Source: Sphingobium xanthum (lineage in GTDB: Bacteria > Pseudomonadota > Alphaproteobacteria > Sphingomonadales > Sphingomonadaceae). From it: DNA of 64,000 nt. How positions within the stretch are numbered: position 1 is the stretch's first letter; each line of letters opens with the position of its first letter. The stretch is from NCBI RefSeq assembly GCF_019737615.1, contig NZ_JAHKKS010000011.1, positions 62,001 to 126,000 on the forward strand. The letters run 5' to 3'. The notes beneath the pieces were generated by a model. That model did no database searches and had not been told where the DNA came from. It worked only from the letters and a program-made list of their open reading frames with translations. This document shows, one piece after another, positions 57,001 through 64,000 of this stretch. The position numbers and the translations under genes are program-made.

Positions 57001-57491
57001 CGCTCGGCCGGCTTCGCGGCGATGACGGCGGCGATCTTGCCCTGGCTCACCAGCGCCGGGCTGTGCGGGCCGGTGGCGGCATCGGCGAAGACGAGGGCGA
57101 CATCCTTGGCGCGCACGTCCCGCCCGTTGGCGCGATAGGCGCTGCCCGCGCCCCGCTCGATGCGACGGACGACTTCCATCTCGCCGTCAGCACCCAGCTC
57201 GATGGCCGGAATGACGGCGCCTGCCGGTTGCAGCGCGAGGAGGCTAACCTCGGCGAAGTCCCGCGCGGGCCGCGTCGCGGTGCCGGCGAAGATCACGTCG
57301 TCCATGCCGCCGCCGCGCATCGACTTGGGGCTGGACTCGCCCATCACCCAGCGGATCGCTTCCAGAAGGTTGGACTTGCCGCAGCCATTGGGGCCGACGA
57401 TGCCGGTCAGGCCCGGCTCGATCCGCAGCTCGGTCGGCTCGACGAAGCTCTTGAAGCCGGTCAGCTTGAGGCGGCGGATCTCCATGGACAT
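54045..57491 (-). CDS. smc: chromosome segregation protein SMC
   Basis: Core of the condensin that organises and separates chromosomes. The 1148-residue chain has the N-terminal Walker A GPNGCGKSN (33-41), two very long coiled coils (Ala/Glu/Arg-rich, ~170-490 and ~650-990), the globular hinge between them (~500-640, with glycine-rich turns) and the C-terminal signature LLSGGEQALTAVAL plus Walker B CVLDEVDAPLDD. Start at 57491; ATG two codons later is equally possible. Last gene of dciA - dsbA - dsbA - smc on the minus strand. Confidence 0.97.
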   Translation of the reverse strand: MSMEIRRLKLTGFKSFVEPTELRIEPGLTGIVGPNGCGKSNLLEAIRWVMGESSPKSMRGGGMDDVIFAGTATRPARDFAEVSLLALQPAGAVIPAIELGADGEMEVVRRIERGAGSAYRANGRDVRAKDVALVFADAATGPHSPALVSQGKIAAVIAAKPAERRAMLEEAAGIAGLHVRRKDAEQKLKASSMNLARLDDILAEMDVRAGALRRQARAAERYTDLSEKIVLAEGRAFFARHREAAEAADRAARDAEAAEALVRIAQEAQLGAAAHAQQAVETLARTRSAANSAREAAAEARFKLERLTSERDGLVRRIAELESQLARMAEDQAREGALALDAVNAIEKLQDEEATLSARVKDAKATLPALVTRLAEAERASRDTEVSLAQAMARLAGEQAERRVAEAGLASAKQKLARATAEVDRVTQALAQLPDPAPLAERQLAGEAAKAEAIAARTTAEARIAAAAIARDTQTEAVAAQQRALAAAKATAAALDSEARALASGLESLGDGYRAIDQIRVEPGYERALAAALGDDLHAGIGEKGAARWVGAQIMALDPPLPDGCGPLAAYVKAPKALARRLAQICVAQTDGKQALHVGQRLVTLDGRMRRWDGFVAEQGGAAAAERLIRLNRLEAIAKERPGILAAVSEAGDALAVAENALRDANAEERAARSAAGNAEDALRAAERTLAEVATVIERAAGRRADLDRRAAETAADLAAAQQEQTSAQAAYDALPKSDETAAEVDLFKTAAEHCRAAIGQVQTEQAMINRAVASDEDRIKAVRAEVSGWKARAGDAARRISEMKGRSEALTDDLAGLRERPDRLSAELDTLAVTAREGAERAEQARTAEAAAETGLATTEKSLATANEALSVAREARAGALAHADHAVARRKDIGQACGERFSCPPPVLPIKLGFPVEEVRAAEEEQAQHDKLVLDRERLGPVNLVAATELAELEETQAKSRAESEELTTAINQLRGSIGHLNREGRQRLLAAFEAVNGHFQRLFTTLFEGGQAHLELIESDDPLEAGLEIMAQPPGKRLTTLTLLSGGEQALTAVALIFGLFLTNPAPICVLDEVDAPLDDANIERFCGLLDRMVQDTATRYLIVTHNAVTMSRMHRLFGVTMIEQGVSRLVSVDLQAAEELLAAE

Positions 57492-57563
57492 GAGTCAGCC
57501 GCGCGCCTTGCGCGGGCCGTGGCCCGACCGATCTGCTGAGAGTGTCGCGCCCCCGTCAGCCAA

Positions 57564-58304
57564 TCAGGCGCCAGCGCCCTTTAGGCGCTCTTCCAGCAGC
57601 GGCCAGCTCGCGACATTTTCCAGCACCGAGCCATTAAGGATCAGGGTCGGCGTGCCGGTGATCTGATAGTCGGCGTTGGCCTTTTCGACACCCTTGGCAA
57701 GTGCTTCGGCATTGGCCGAATCCGCCAGGCACTGGCGCGCCTTCGCCTCGGGGAGTCCCCGCTGCTTGGTGAACTCGATCAGCCCGGCCATCTCCGCCAG
57801 CTTGACGAAGCGTTCGTTCGGCGCCGCCGTCATTGCTGCCTGATACGCGCCTTCGCCGGCGCCCTGGATCGTCTTGATCATGGTCTCGAAGTTCGCGAAC
57901 AGCTGGGTGTGCAGCGGGAAGAACGCCTCGGGGCCGGCACAGCGCGCGAGCAGGGCCACGGTCATATCCAGCGGATCGCGGATGAAGTTGCGATATTCGA
58001 AGCTGACCTTGCCCGTGTTCACATATTTGGCTTCGATCGGCTCATGGCTTTCCGCCGAGAAATCCTTGCAGTGCGAGCAGGTGTAGGAACCAAATTCCAG
58101 GACCTTGATGGGCGCGTCGGGATTGCCCATGAGCAGGCCGCCGTCCGGTGTCAGGGAGACTTTCTGCGCCCAGGTCGTGCCGGCGGGCGGCGCCTTGGCG
58201 GCAACCGCGCTCGCGCTGCCGCTATTGCCGGCGCTTTCCTGCTGGCCGCAGGCAGCCAGAGCGATCAACGCAGCGGCGAGGGGGGCGAAGGCGATGGATT
58301 TCAT
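57564..58304 (-). CDS. DsbA-family thiol-disulphide oxidoreductase, lipoprotein
   Basis: A 246-residue thioredoxin-fold protein with a lipoprotein signal (LAAC, Cys19), a Ser/Ala linker, and the active site CSHC (Cys76-Cys79) preceded by LEFGSYT. The cis-proline loop reads GTPTLILNG. Helical insertion as in DsbA/DsbG-like proteins of the thioredoxin_4 family. Catalyses disulphide formation or isomerisation in the periplasm. It is the second of two related genes; the partner is secreted, not lipidated. Confidence 0.9.
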   Translation of the reverse strand: MKSIAFAPLAAALIALAACGQQESAGNSGSASAVAAKAPPAGTTWAQKVSLTPDGGLLMGNPDAPIKVLEFGSYTCSHCKDFSAESHEPIEAKYVNTGKVSFEYRNFIRDPLDMTVALLARCAGPEAFFPLHTQLFANFETMIKTIQGAGEGAYQAAMTAAPNERFVKLAEMAGLIEFTKQRGLPEAKARQCLADSANAEALAKGVEKANADYQITGTPTLILNGSVLENVASWPLLEERLKGAGA

Positions 58305-58360
58305 GGGACAGATGGCCTCATCAAATGGGGCAAGAAAGGAACCGGACGAGCAGGTCTAGC

Positions 58361-59077
58361 TCAGTTGCCGGAGCGGGGCAATGGCGGCAGGAGGGGGCGC
58401 AGCGTCGCCCAATCATGCACATGTTCGAGCGCCTTGCCGTTCATGACGAAGAAGGGCGTGCCGCTGAATTCCTTGATGTCCCAGGCATTTGCTGTGAGGC
58501 CGAGGACATCGCTCATGGCCTGCTTGTCGGCGAGGCACTGGCGCTGTGCAGCGGGCGTGAGGCCGCGCTTGGCGAGCAGGGCGAAGAGGCCGGTCTTGTC
58601 GGCAATATCGGCCATCTGCGCGACCTTGTCGGCCGACTCGGCGCCATTGTAGCTCTGCGCGACGTTCATCCACGGATCGAAATTCGCGAACAACGCTTCG
58701 TGATTGGCGATGAAGCGGGTGGCGCCGCCGCAGCGCGCGAGCAGGGCGGCAGTAAGATCGAACGGATCGCGGACGAAATTGCGGACCTCGAGGCTGACGA
58801 GGCCGCGCCGGATCCAGTCCTTCTTGAGGCTGGCCATGCCTTCCGCCGCGAAATGGGAGCAATGCGGGCAGGTGTAGCTCATATATTCGACGAGCCTGGT
58901 GCGAGCATTGGGATTGCCGAGAATATAGGCCCCGTTCGCGCCGAGCGTGACGGTGCGCGTCCAGTCGGTCGCGGCGGCGGGTCGTGCGGCGGCCGGGTGC
59001 GGCTTGGGCGTCTGGGCGATCGCAGGCGCAACGACCAGCGCGCCAACGGCGAGAAGGGACAATAAGCGGGGCAGCAT
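58361..59077 (-). CDS. DsbA-family thiol-disulphide oxidoreductase, secreted
   Basis: A 238-residue thioredoxin-fold protein with a cleavable signal peptide (cut after AIA-Q), active site CPHC (Cys70-Cys73) in YMSYTCPHC and cis-Pro loop GTPFFVMNG. It aligns along its length with the lipoprotein encoded next, so the two arose by duplication. The active-site dipeptide differs (PH against SH), which usually means a different redox potential. Part of the dciA - dsbA - dsbA - smc run. Confidence 0.9.
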   Translation of the reverse strand: MLPRLLSLLAVGALVVAPAIAQTPKPHPAAARPAAATDWTRTVTLGANGAYILGNPNARTRLVEYMSYTCPHCSHFAAEGMASLKKDWIRRGLVSLEVRNFVRDPFDLTAALLARCGGATRFIANHEALFANFDPWMNVAQSYNGAESADKVAQMADIADKTGLFALLAKRGLTPAAQRQCLADKQAMSDVLGLTANAWDIKEFSGTPFFVMNGKALEHVHDWATLRPLLPPLPRSGN

Positions 59078-59094
59078 CGCTCTCGACTTTCTTT

Positions 59095-59649
59095 CTAGCT
59101 GATCTTCGGCAGGCGCTGGGGATTGCCGAGGCCACGCGCCATCGACTCCAGGACCGTGCGCAGTTCCGGATCGCTCACTTCACGCAGGCCCTGACCCAGT
59201 TCCTCGGGGATCGGGCGCAGCATGGCCGGGGGCGGACGGCGGACCGGCTCGCTCGGCACGACCTGGCCCTGCTTCATGGCGATGCGCGACACGGCCTCAT
59301 AGCCGAAGAAGCGGTTCACCCGCTCGATGATCTCCGGGATGATGTGCTGGACCATCGGTGCGTGGCCGCTGGCGACGGTCAATTGCAAGGTGCCACCGGC
59401 GCGGCGGCCGGCCGGGAAGCGGATCGACTCGGGCGCGGTGAGGGCGGCATAACGCTGGCCGACAATCTCCGCCCAGCGCGTCACGACGCTCGACTGGATG
59501 AAGCCGAATTTGCGGAACGCAGCGCGGCCGATATCGGGCATCAGATCCGCGATCGCGCGCGCGGAGCCGACGCGCGGACGCTCGGGCGCGGGCGCTGCGG
59601 CGGCCTTTTTCCGGGCGCGCGGTTTCTCGCTCTGCGTGGGTTCTGTCAT
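59095..59649 (-). CDS. dciA: DciA family (DUF721) protein
   Basis: A 184-residue protein of the DUF721 family; DciA loads the DnaB replicative helicase in bacteria lacking DnaC. A basic Lys/Ala/Arg-rich N-terminal extension precedes the KH-like domain with WAEIVGQRYAALTAPESI and LQLTVASGHAPMVQHIIPEIIERVNRFFG. The C-terminal third is Pro-rich. Start at ATG 59649 is chosen for the RBS-like GGGG and the sense of the sequence; longer starts to 59712 overlap mutY. First gene of the minus-strand run ending with smc, so replication and segregation genes share a transcript. Confidence 0.85.
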   Translation of the reverse strand: MTEPTQSEKPRARKKAAAAPAPERPRVGSARAIADLMPDIGRAAFRKFGFIQSSVVTRWAEIVGQRYAALTAPESIRFPAGRRAGGTLQLTVASGHAPMVQHIIPEIIERVNRFFGYEAVSRIAMKQGQVVPSEPVRRPPPAMLRPIPEELGQGLREVSDPELRTVLESMARGLGNPQRLPKIS

Positions 59650-59674
59650 GCCCCGGTCCATGCCATAGGGCACC

Positions 59675-60775
59675 ATGCCCGTCGATGGATTAATGGCAGC
59701 AGAACGCAGCATCGCCGATGCCCTTCTGGCGCATTATCGGGTGCGTGCCCGCACCTTGCCGTGGCGCAGCCCGCCGGGCGCGGCGCTCCCTGATCCCTAT
59801 CGCGTGTGGCTGAGCGAGATCATGCTGCAGCAGACGACGGTCGCGGCGGTCATTCCCTATTATCATCGCTTTCTGGCCCGCTGGCCGACTGTCGAGGCGC
59901 TGGCCGCTGCCCAGGATGGCGATCTCATGGCCGCCTGGGCAGGGCTTGGCTATTATGCACGGGCGCGCAACCTGCTGGCCTGTGCGCGCAAGGTGGCGGG
60001 CGAGCTTGGCGGGCTCTTCCCATCGGACGAGGCGGCACTGCGGGCGCTGCCGGGGATCGGGGCTTATACCGCGGCCGCCATTGCGGCGATCGCCTTCGGC
60101 CAGCGTGCGGTGGTGGTGGACGGCAATGTCGAGCGGGTCGTGAGCCGCCTGTTCGCGGTCGAGACGCCGATGCCGGCGGCCAAGCCGGAGCTGCGCGCAC
60201 TCACCGACAGCATCACGCCGGACGCGCATGCCGGCGACTTCGCGCAGGCGATGATGGATCTGGGCGCGACCATCTGCACGCCGACGCGGCCAGCCTGTCT
60301 CACTTGTCCGCTCTCGGCGCGATGCGCCGCGCGTATCGCCGGGGAGGCGGAGCGCTATCCCGTGAAAGCCCCCAAAAAGGCGAAGCCGACACGGCGCGGC
60401 GTCGCCTGGTGGGTGGAAGCCGATGGCGCGGTCTGGCTCGTGCGCCGGCCCGACAAGGGATTGCTCGGTGGCATGCTGGGGGTGCCGGGCAGCGACTGGA
60501 CGGAAACGGGCGGAGAGACGGGCCTGCCGCTGGCCGGCGACTGGCTGCTGCTCAACGAGCCGGTGCGCCACGTCTTCACGCATTTCGCGCTGGAGCTGTC
60601 GATTGCGCGGATGCGGCTCGATAGACCGGGCGATCCGCTCGAGATTGCCAAGGCGCTCGGGCCAGGCCAATGGTGGCCTCGCGAGCGGATTGCCGAGGCC
60701 GGGTTGCCGACGGTCTTCGCACGGGTCGCGCGGGCTGCGATGGCGCCAAGAGGAGAGGACGGGATCAATGAGTGA
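59675..60775 (+). CDS. mutY: A/G-specific adenine glycosylase
   Basis: Removes adenine mispaired with 8-oxoguanine. The 366-residue enzyme has the catalytic Glu48 (LSEIMLQQT), the helix-hairpin-helix and Asp149 in VVDGNVERV, the [4Fe-4S] site C-x6-C-x2-C-x5-C (Cys201, 208, 211, 217), and a C-terminal Nudix-like domain for 8-oxoG recognition. Start at ATG 59675; 59693 (MAAERS) is an alternative. Divergent from dciA by 25 bases; its end overlaps nudC by 8 bases. Confidence 0.97.
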   Translation: MPVDGLMAAERSIADALLAHYRVRARTLPWRSPPGAALPDPYRVWLSEIMLQQTTVAAVIPYYHRFLARWPTVEALAAAQDGDLMAAWAGLGYYARARNLLACARKVAGELGGLFPSDEAALRALPGIGAYTAAAIAAIAFGQRAVVVDGNVERVVSRLFAVETPMPAAKPELRALTDSITPDAHAGDFAQAMMDLGATICTPTRPACLTCPLSARCAARIAGEAERYPVKAPKKAKPTRRGVAWWVEADGAVWLVRRPDKGLLGGMLGVPGSDWTETGGETGLPLAGDWLLLNEPVRHVFTHFALELSIARMRLDRPGDPLEIAKALGPGQWWPRERIAEAGLPTVFARVARAAMAPRGEDGINE

Positions 60776-61667
60776 GACTGCCGTGCTGCAGGAGCGCGCG
60801 ATCACCTTCGCGGGCAACAAGATCGATCGGGCCGACCAGCTCCGCGTCAATCCCGACCGGCTGGCGCTTGCCTGGGCCGATTCGCGCGCGCGCCTCCTGC
60901 TGCTCGAAGGGCTGGACCCCGTGCCGCCGCGCGACGGGATACTCGCGACCGCGCCGATCCCGCCCGGCGCCATGCTCTCCGATCATGCGCTGCTGGGACT
61001 GCGCGAGGATGGATCGCCGCTGTTCGTCTCGCTGATTGTCGTCAAGACCGACGAACCGCCGACCTTTCCGCCCAAGGTCTGGCAAGTCATTGCGGAGCTG
61101 AACCTGGACGAAGCCGCGCTCTATGGCGGTGCGCGCAGCCTGGTCGACTGGCATGACCGGCACCAATATTGCGCCCGCTGCGGCGCGCAGACTCATCCGG
61201 TCAAGGCGGGCTGGTCGCGCCAGTGCGGCACCTGCAGCGCCGAGCATTTTCCGCGCACCGATCCCGTCGTCATCATGCTGGCGGAATATGAGGGCAAGGT
61301 GCTGATCGCCCGCAATGCGCGCTTCCCTCCCCGGCGCTTCTCGGCGCTGGCGGGCTTCGTCGAGCCGGGCGAGACGATCGAGGAAGCCGTGCGGCGCGAA
61401 GTCTGGGAGGAATGCGGCGTGCGCTGCGGGCGCGTCGATTATCTGTTCAGCCAGCCCTGGCCGTTCCCCTCGCAGCTCATGATCGCCTGCGTCGCGCAAG
61501 CGCTGGGCGACGCGCTCACGCTCGACGAGCAGGAGATTGCGGAGGCGATCTGGGTGAGCCGCGACGAGGTGCGCGCGGCGCTGGCCGAGGATGAGAATGC
61601 GGCCTTCCTGCCGCCGTCATCAGTGGCCGTCGCCAATCATATGCTGAGGCATTGGCTCGGCGAGTGA
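60768..61667 (+). CDS. nudC: NAD+ diphosphatase / RNA deNADding enzyme
   Basis: Cleaves NADH/NAD+ to NMN and AMP, and removes NAD caps from RNA. The 299-residue protein has the zinc ribbon (Cys135, 138, 153, 156), the Nudix box GFVEPGETIEEAVRREVWEECG at 196-217 and the NudC-specific array SQPWPFPSQ at 228-236. The ATG at 60768 lies inside the end of mutY (8-base overlap, GGAGAGGAC upstream), giving a two-gene sanitation operon. Confidence 0.95.
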   Translation: MSETAVLQERAITFAGNKIDRADQLRVNPDRLALAWADSRARLLLLEGLDPVPPRDGILATAPIPPGAMLSDHALLGLREDGSPLFVSLIVVKTDEPPTFPPKVWQVIAELNLDEAALYGGARSLVDWHDRHQYCARCGAQTHPVKAGWSRQCGTCSAEHFPRTDPVVIMLAEYEGKVLIARNARFPPRRFSALAGFVEPGETIEEAVRREVWEECGVRCGRVDYLFSQPWPFPSQLMIACVAQALGDALTLDEQEIAEAIWVSRDEVRAALAEDENAAFLPPSSVAVANHMLRHWLGE

Positions 61668-61742
61668 GGGGCTCGGCGGTGTGAGGCGGAACGCTTCAGC
61701 CTGAAGCCGCGCCCTCAGATGCGTGGCTGGAGCGACAACAGG

Positions 61743-62381
61743 TTAAGCGGGGCAATGTGCCCCGCTTTGTACCCAGGCCGTGAACAGCTCGCCGAACTGC
61801 ATCTGCGTCCCGGGAACCGGCGTGCGGTTGCCGCCGGGGTGCCAACCCCAGCCGACCAGCTCGTCCTTCGCCATATGCTCTTCCATCTCGGCCATGGTCT
61901 TGCCGCCATTGCGCTCCTTGTCCTTGAGCTGCGCGCAGATCTGGCCGAGCGTCCTGCCCTGCCAGGCCATCTCGGCCGGTGCGAGCATCCACTTGGAATT
62001 GCCGGGCACATTGGCCGGGTCGTAATTCTTCTCATGATGGCAAGTGAAGCAGTGCAGCCCCGGCGCGCCCATCCCCTCGGCGCGCACCACGAGCGGCATA
62101 TGCGGCGTCATCGCGTCCGTCTGCGTCGGGCGCTCCGTCGCGGGGTGGCAATTGAGGCAGCGCGGATGCTGGAGCACTTTCCCGACTTCGGAGAAGAGCG
62201 CCAGCGAGCGTGCCTTGGGGTCGGCGATCCCCGCGAAATCGGACGCCTTTTTGAGCGAGGTCGCCATCGCCGGTTTAGCCGGAGCGACTGGTGCCGGCAC
62301 CTGCCGCGCGGTCGCGCCGTGCATGGCGAAGGCCGCGACCAGACCGGCAGCGGCGAGCGGGCCAAGGATGCGCGCGCTCAT
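61743..62381 (-). CDS. dihaem cytochrome c (molybdenum hydroxylase-associated)
   Basis: A 212-residue periplasmic cytochrome: signal peptide (~1-26), then two c-type haem sites CLNCH (75-79) and CFTCH (111-115), the second inside HCFTCHHEKNYD. Met and His ligands are plausible in TPHMPLV and MAEMEEHM. The start overlaps the stop of the upstream molybdenum-enzyme gene (ATGA, 62378-62381), so it probably takes electrons from that enzyme. Its last codons lie inside a hairpin (61745-61767). Confidence 0.85.
   Translation of the reverse strand: MSARILGPLAAAGLVAAFAMHGATARQVPAPVAPAKPAMATSLKKASDFAGIADPKARSLALFSEVGKVLQHPRCLNCHPATERPTQTDAMTPHMPLVVRAEGMGAPGLHCFTCHHEKNYDPANVPGNSKWMLAPAEMAWQGRTLGQICAQLKDKERNGGKTMAEMEEHMAKDELVGWGWHPGGNRTPVPGTQMQFGELFTAWVQSGAHCPA
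61745..61767 (-). terminator. hairpin over the 3' end of the cytochrome gene
   Basis: AAGCGGGGC (61745-61753) and GCCCCGCTT (61759-61767) pair perfectly around a 5-base loop, covering the last coding codons and the stop codon. No U-run. Confidence 0.5.
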
Positions 62382-64000
62382 GCCGACTTCACCATCGGCA
62401 AGATCGTGGGGCGCTCGCGGCCGAGCCTGGCCAGCGCGTTGGCGATGGCCGGGCCGCAGGGCGGCACGCCCGGCTCCCCGATCCCGGTCGGCGGCGCGCT
62501 CGACGGCAGGATCGTCACTTCGACCTCGGGCATTTCCATGATTCGCAGCGACCTGTAATTGTTGAAATTGGAAACCGTCGGCTTGCCCGCCTCCAGCGGC
62601 ACTTCGCCGTAGAGAATATGGCCGACCGCGTAGCCGATACCGCCTTCGACCTGTGCGCGCACGATATCGGGATTGACCGCGATACCACAATCGACCGCTG
62701 CCCAGACCTTATGCACTTTCGGCTCGCCATCCTCGCCGATCGACACTTCGGCGATCTCGGCAACGAAGCTGTTGAAGCTCTCGACGACGGCAACACCCCG
62801 GCCCCGCCCGGCGGGAACCGGCTCGCCCCATTTGGCAAGCTCCGCCACCGCCTTGAGCACGGCGGCCGCGCGGGGTTGATCCGTCATCAGTTCCAGCCGC
62901 CCGGCGACCGGATCCTTGCCGGCGGCCTCCAGCAATCGATCGACAAAGGTCTCGACCGCATAGCCGGTATGCGTATGCCCCACCGAGCGCCACCAGAGCG
63001 TCGTCACGGGCGATTGCTCGATCGTCGCGGCGCAGCGGAAGGCCGGGAGCTTGTAAGGCGGCTCGCTTGACCCTTCGACCATGGTGGCATCGACGCCGTT
63101 CCTGATCATCATCTTCTCCATCGGCCCGCCGACCGCGAAGGACTGGCCTACGATCGTGTCCGACCAGGCGATGATCTTGCCGTCCTTCACCGCGCCGCGC
63201 ATGCGATGGACCATCAGCGGCCGGTAATAGCCACCATGGATATCATCCTCGCGGGTCCAGGTCAGGCGGACCTTCTTGCCCGGGCCGATCGCCTTGACAC
63301 ATTCGGCAAGCTCGACGGCAAGATGCGCGTCGCCCGTCGCGCGCCTGCCGAAGCTGCCGCCGGCGAGCACCGGCTCGACCTTTACCTGCTCGGGTGGGAT
63401 CCCCAGCACTCCGGCAATCGCCGGCTGGTCGAAGCTCGGAAACTGGGAGCCGAAGCGCGCCAACGCGGTCTTGCCGTCCCACTCTATATAGCCACCGAGC
63501 GGCTCCATGGGCGCATGGGCGAGATAGGGGAAGACATAGTCCGCCTCGACGAGCGTCGCGCCGGGTGTCGCAAGCGCCTTCTCGATGTCGCCGGTCGCCT
63601 TGGCCTGGATGCCCGGCTCCTTCGCCTTGGCGAGATAGGCCTGCGCCATCTGGGCGGTGCCGCGCGCCTCGGCCTTGCTGTCATCCCATTTGATCGTCAG
63701 TGCCTTGCGCCCCTTGATCGCTGGCCATGTGCCCGTCGCGAACACCGCGACGCCGGACGGGATCTGCTTCACGGCGACGACGCCGCTGACAGCCAGCGCC
63801 TTGCTTGCGTCGAAGCTCGCGACGGCGCCGCCGAAGCGCGGCGAATGGGCGACGACGACGGTCAGCGTACCGGGGGTCCACTGGTCGATGGAGAAATCCG
63901 CTTTGCCGGTTGTCTTGTCGAGGCTGTCCACGCGGCCGACCGAGCGATCTTTCCCGATGAACTCGAACTTGCCGGCATCCTTGAGCGGGACATCCTGGGG
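62378..64000 (-). CDS. molybdopterin-binding large subunit, isoquinoline 1-oxidoreductase/xanthine dehydrogenase family (partial)
   Basis: The 5' end lies beyond the right edge: 540 residues are visible and coding continues without break to base 64000. It is the molybdopterin subunit of a periplasmic aldehyde/N-heterocycle hydroxylase of the IorB type: GGSFGRR (cofactor-binding loop), APMEPLGGYIEW, SVGHTHTGYAVE and the C-terminal active-site Glu in GIGEPGVPPCGPA. IorB-type enzymes are exported by Tat with a small Fe-S subunit, expected outside the window, and a c-type cytochrome, which follows here. Substrate unknown. Confidence 0.88.
   Translation of the reverse strand, partial: PQDVPLKDAGKFEFIGKDRSVGRVDSLDKTTGKADFSIDQWTPGTLTVVVAHSPRFGGAVASFDASKALAVSGVVAVKQIPSGVAVFATGTWPAIKGRKALTIKWDDSKAEARGTAQMAQAYLAKAKEPGIQAKATGDIEKALATPGATLVEADYVFPYLAHAPMEPLGGYIEWDGKTALARFGSQFPSFDQPAIAGVLGIPPEQVKVEPVLAGGSFGRRATGDAHLAVELAECVKAIGPGKKVRLTWTREDDIHGGYYRPLMVHRMRGAVKDGKIIAWSDTIVGQSFAVGGPMEKMMIRNGVDATMVEGSSEPPYKLPAFRCAATIEQSPVTTLWWRSVGHTHTGYAVETFVDRLLEAAGKDPVAGRLELMTDQPRAAAVLKAVAELAKWGEPVPAGRGRGVAVVESFNSFVAEIAEVSIGEDGEPKVHKVWAAVDCGIAVNPDIVRAQVEGGIGYAVGHILYGEVPLEAGKPTVSNFNNYRSLRIMEMPEVEVTILPSSAPPTGIGEPGVPPCGPAIANALARLGRERPTILPMVKSA

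Overview
The window is strongly GC-rich, densely coded chromosomal DNA from an alphaproteobacterium, most likely a member of the Sphingomonadaceae (Sphingomonas/Sphingobium/Novosphingobium type). The grounds are: the divergent mutY / dciA-dsbA-dsbA-smc block; the alphaproteobacterial form of DksA that has lost three of the four zinc cysteines; a GTTC-N7-GTTC LexA box directly in front of uvrA; a heme oxygenase-bacteriophytochrome pair with an HWE-type kinase; several PEP-CTERM-type secreted proteins; many short palindromic intergenic repeats; and a scatter of catabolic genes (PQQ alcohol dehydrogenase, TfdA-type dioxygenase, BKACE enzyme, molybdenum hydroxylase). I see no tRNA, rRNA, CRISPR array or intact insertion sequence.

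Layout. 1-5 kb: Sua5-type tRNA modification enzyme, a membrane glycosyltransferase, a small lipoprotein, msrA. 4.2-8.4 kb (minus): likely operon pepA - TPR protein - NlpC/P60 hydrolase - argC. 8.5-10.7 kb: DUF3298-type lipoprotein and rimO, whose stop codons overlap. 11-15.5 kb: enolase-superfamily enzyme, a PQQ alcohol dehydrogenase fused to cytochrome c, a K+ channel with an RCK domain. 15.9-18.1 kb: surE and serS, separated by a large inverted repeat. 18.4-22.7 kb: a Ser/Gly/Thr low-complexity surface protein with a PEP-CTERM-like tail, dksA, a PilZ protein, a long structured intergenic region with a candidate small RNA, and a YpfJ-type zinc peptidase. 22.8-27.8 kb: patatin lipase - 3-hydroxybutyrate dehydrogenase (overlapping), an S9 peptidase and two small proteins. 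27.8-34.9 kb: DUF805 protein, an internally duplicated DoxX-like membrane protein and an O-methyltransferase on the minus strand, facing a plus-strand cluster (NHL propeller - ThuA - BKACE - MFS transporter) that looks like an uncharacterised catabolic pathway. 34.9-39.3 kb (minus): sucC - GFA - etfB - etfA - aldo/keto reductase. 39.4-41.8 kb: small envelope proteins and OsmC. 41.8-43.6 kb: a small, more AT-rich island with the wreck of a vapBC toxin-antitoxin module, a truncated gene, and a PEP-CTERM protein. 43.6-50 kb: uvrA with an SOS box, then heme oxygenase and bacteriophytochrome (translationally coupled). 50-54 kb: a periplasmic protein, a TfdA-type dioxygenase, a PEP-CTERM protein and a hypothetical protein with a good terminator. 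54-61.7 kb: smc, two DsbA-type thioredoxins, dciA, mutY, nudC. 61.7-64 kb: a dihaem cytochrome c and the incomplete large subunit of an isoquinoline-1-oxidoreductase-type molybdenum enzyme, which runs off the right edge.

Most of the window is ordinary housekeeping and repair. The parts that deserve attention are the NHL-ThuA-BKACE-MFS cluster (30.5-34.9 kb), the 770-base structured intergenic region with its predicted small RNA (21.0-21.8 kb), the decayed vapBC island (42.1-42.7 kb), the low-complexity PEP-CTERM-like protein (18.4-19.5 kb) and the families of dispersed palindromic repeats. Calls rest on reading motifs and neighbourhood by eye; no database search was run.
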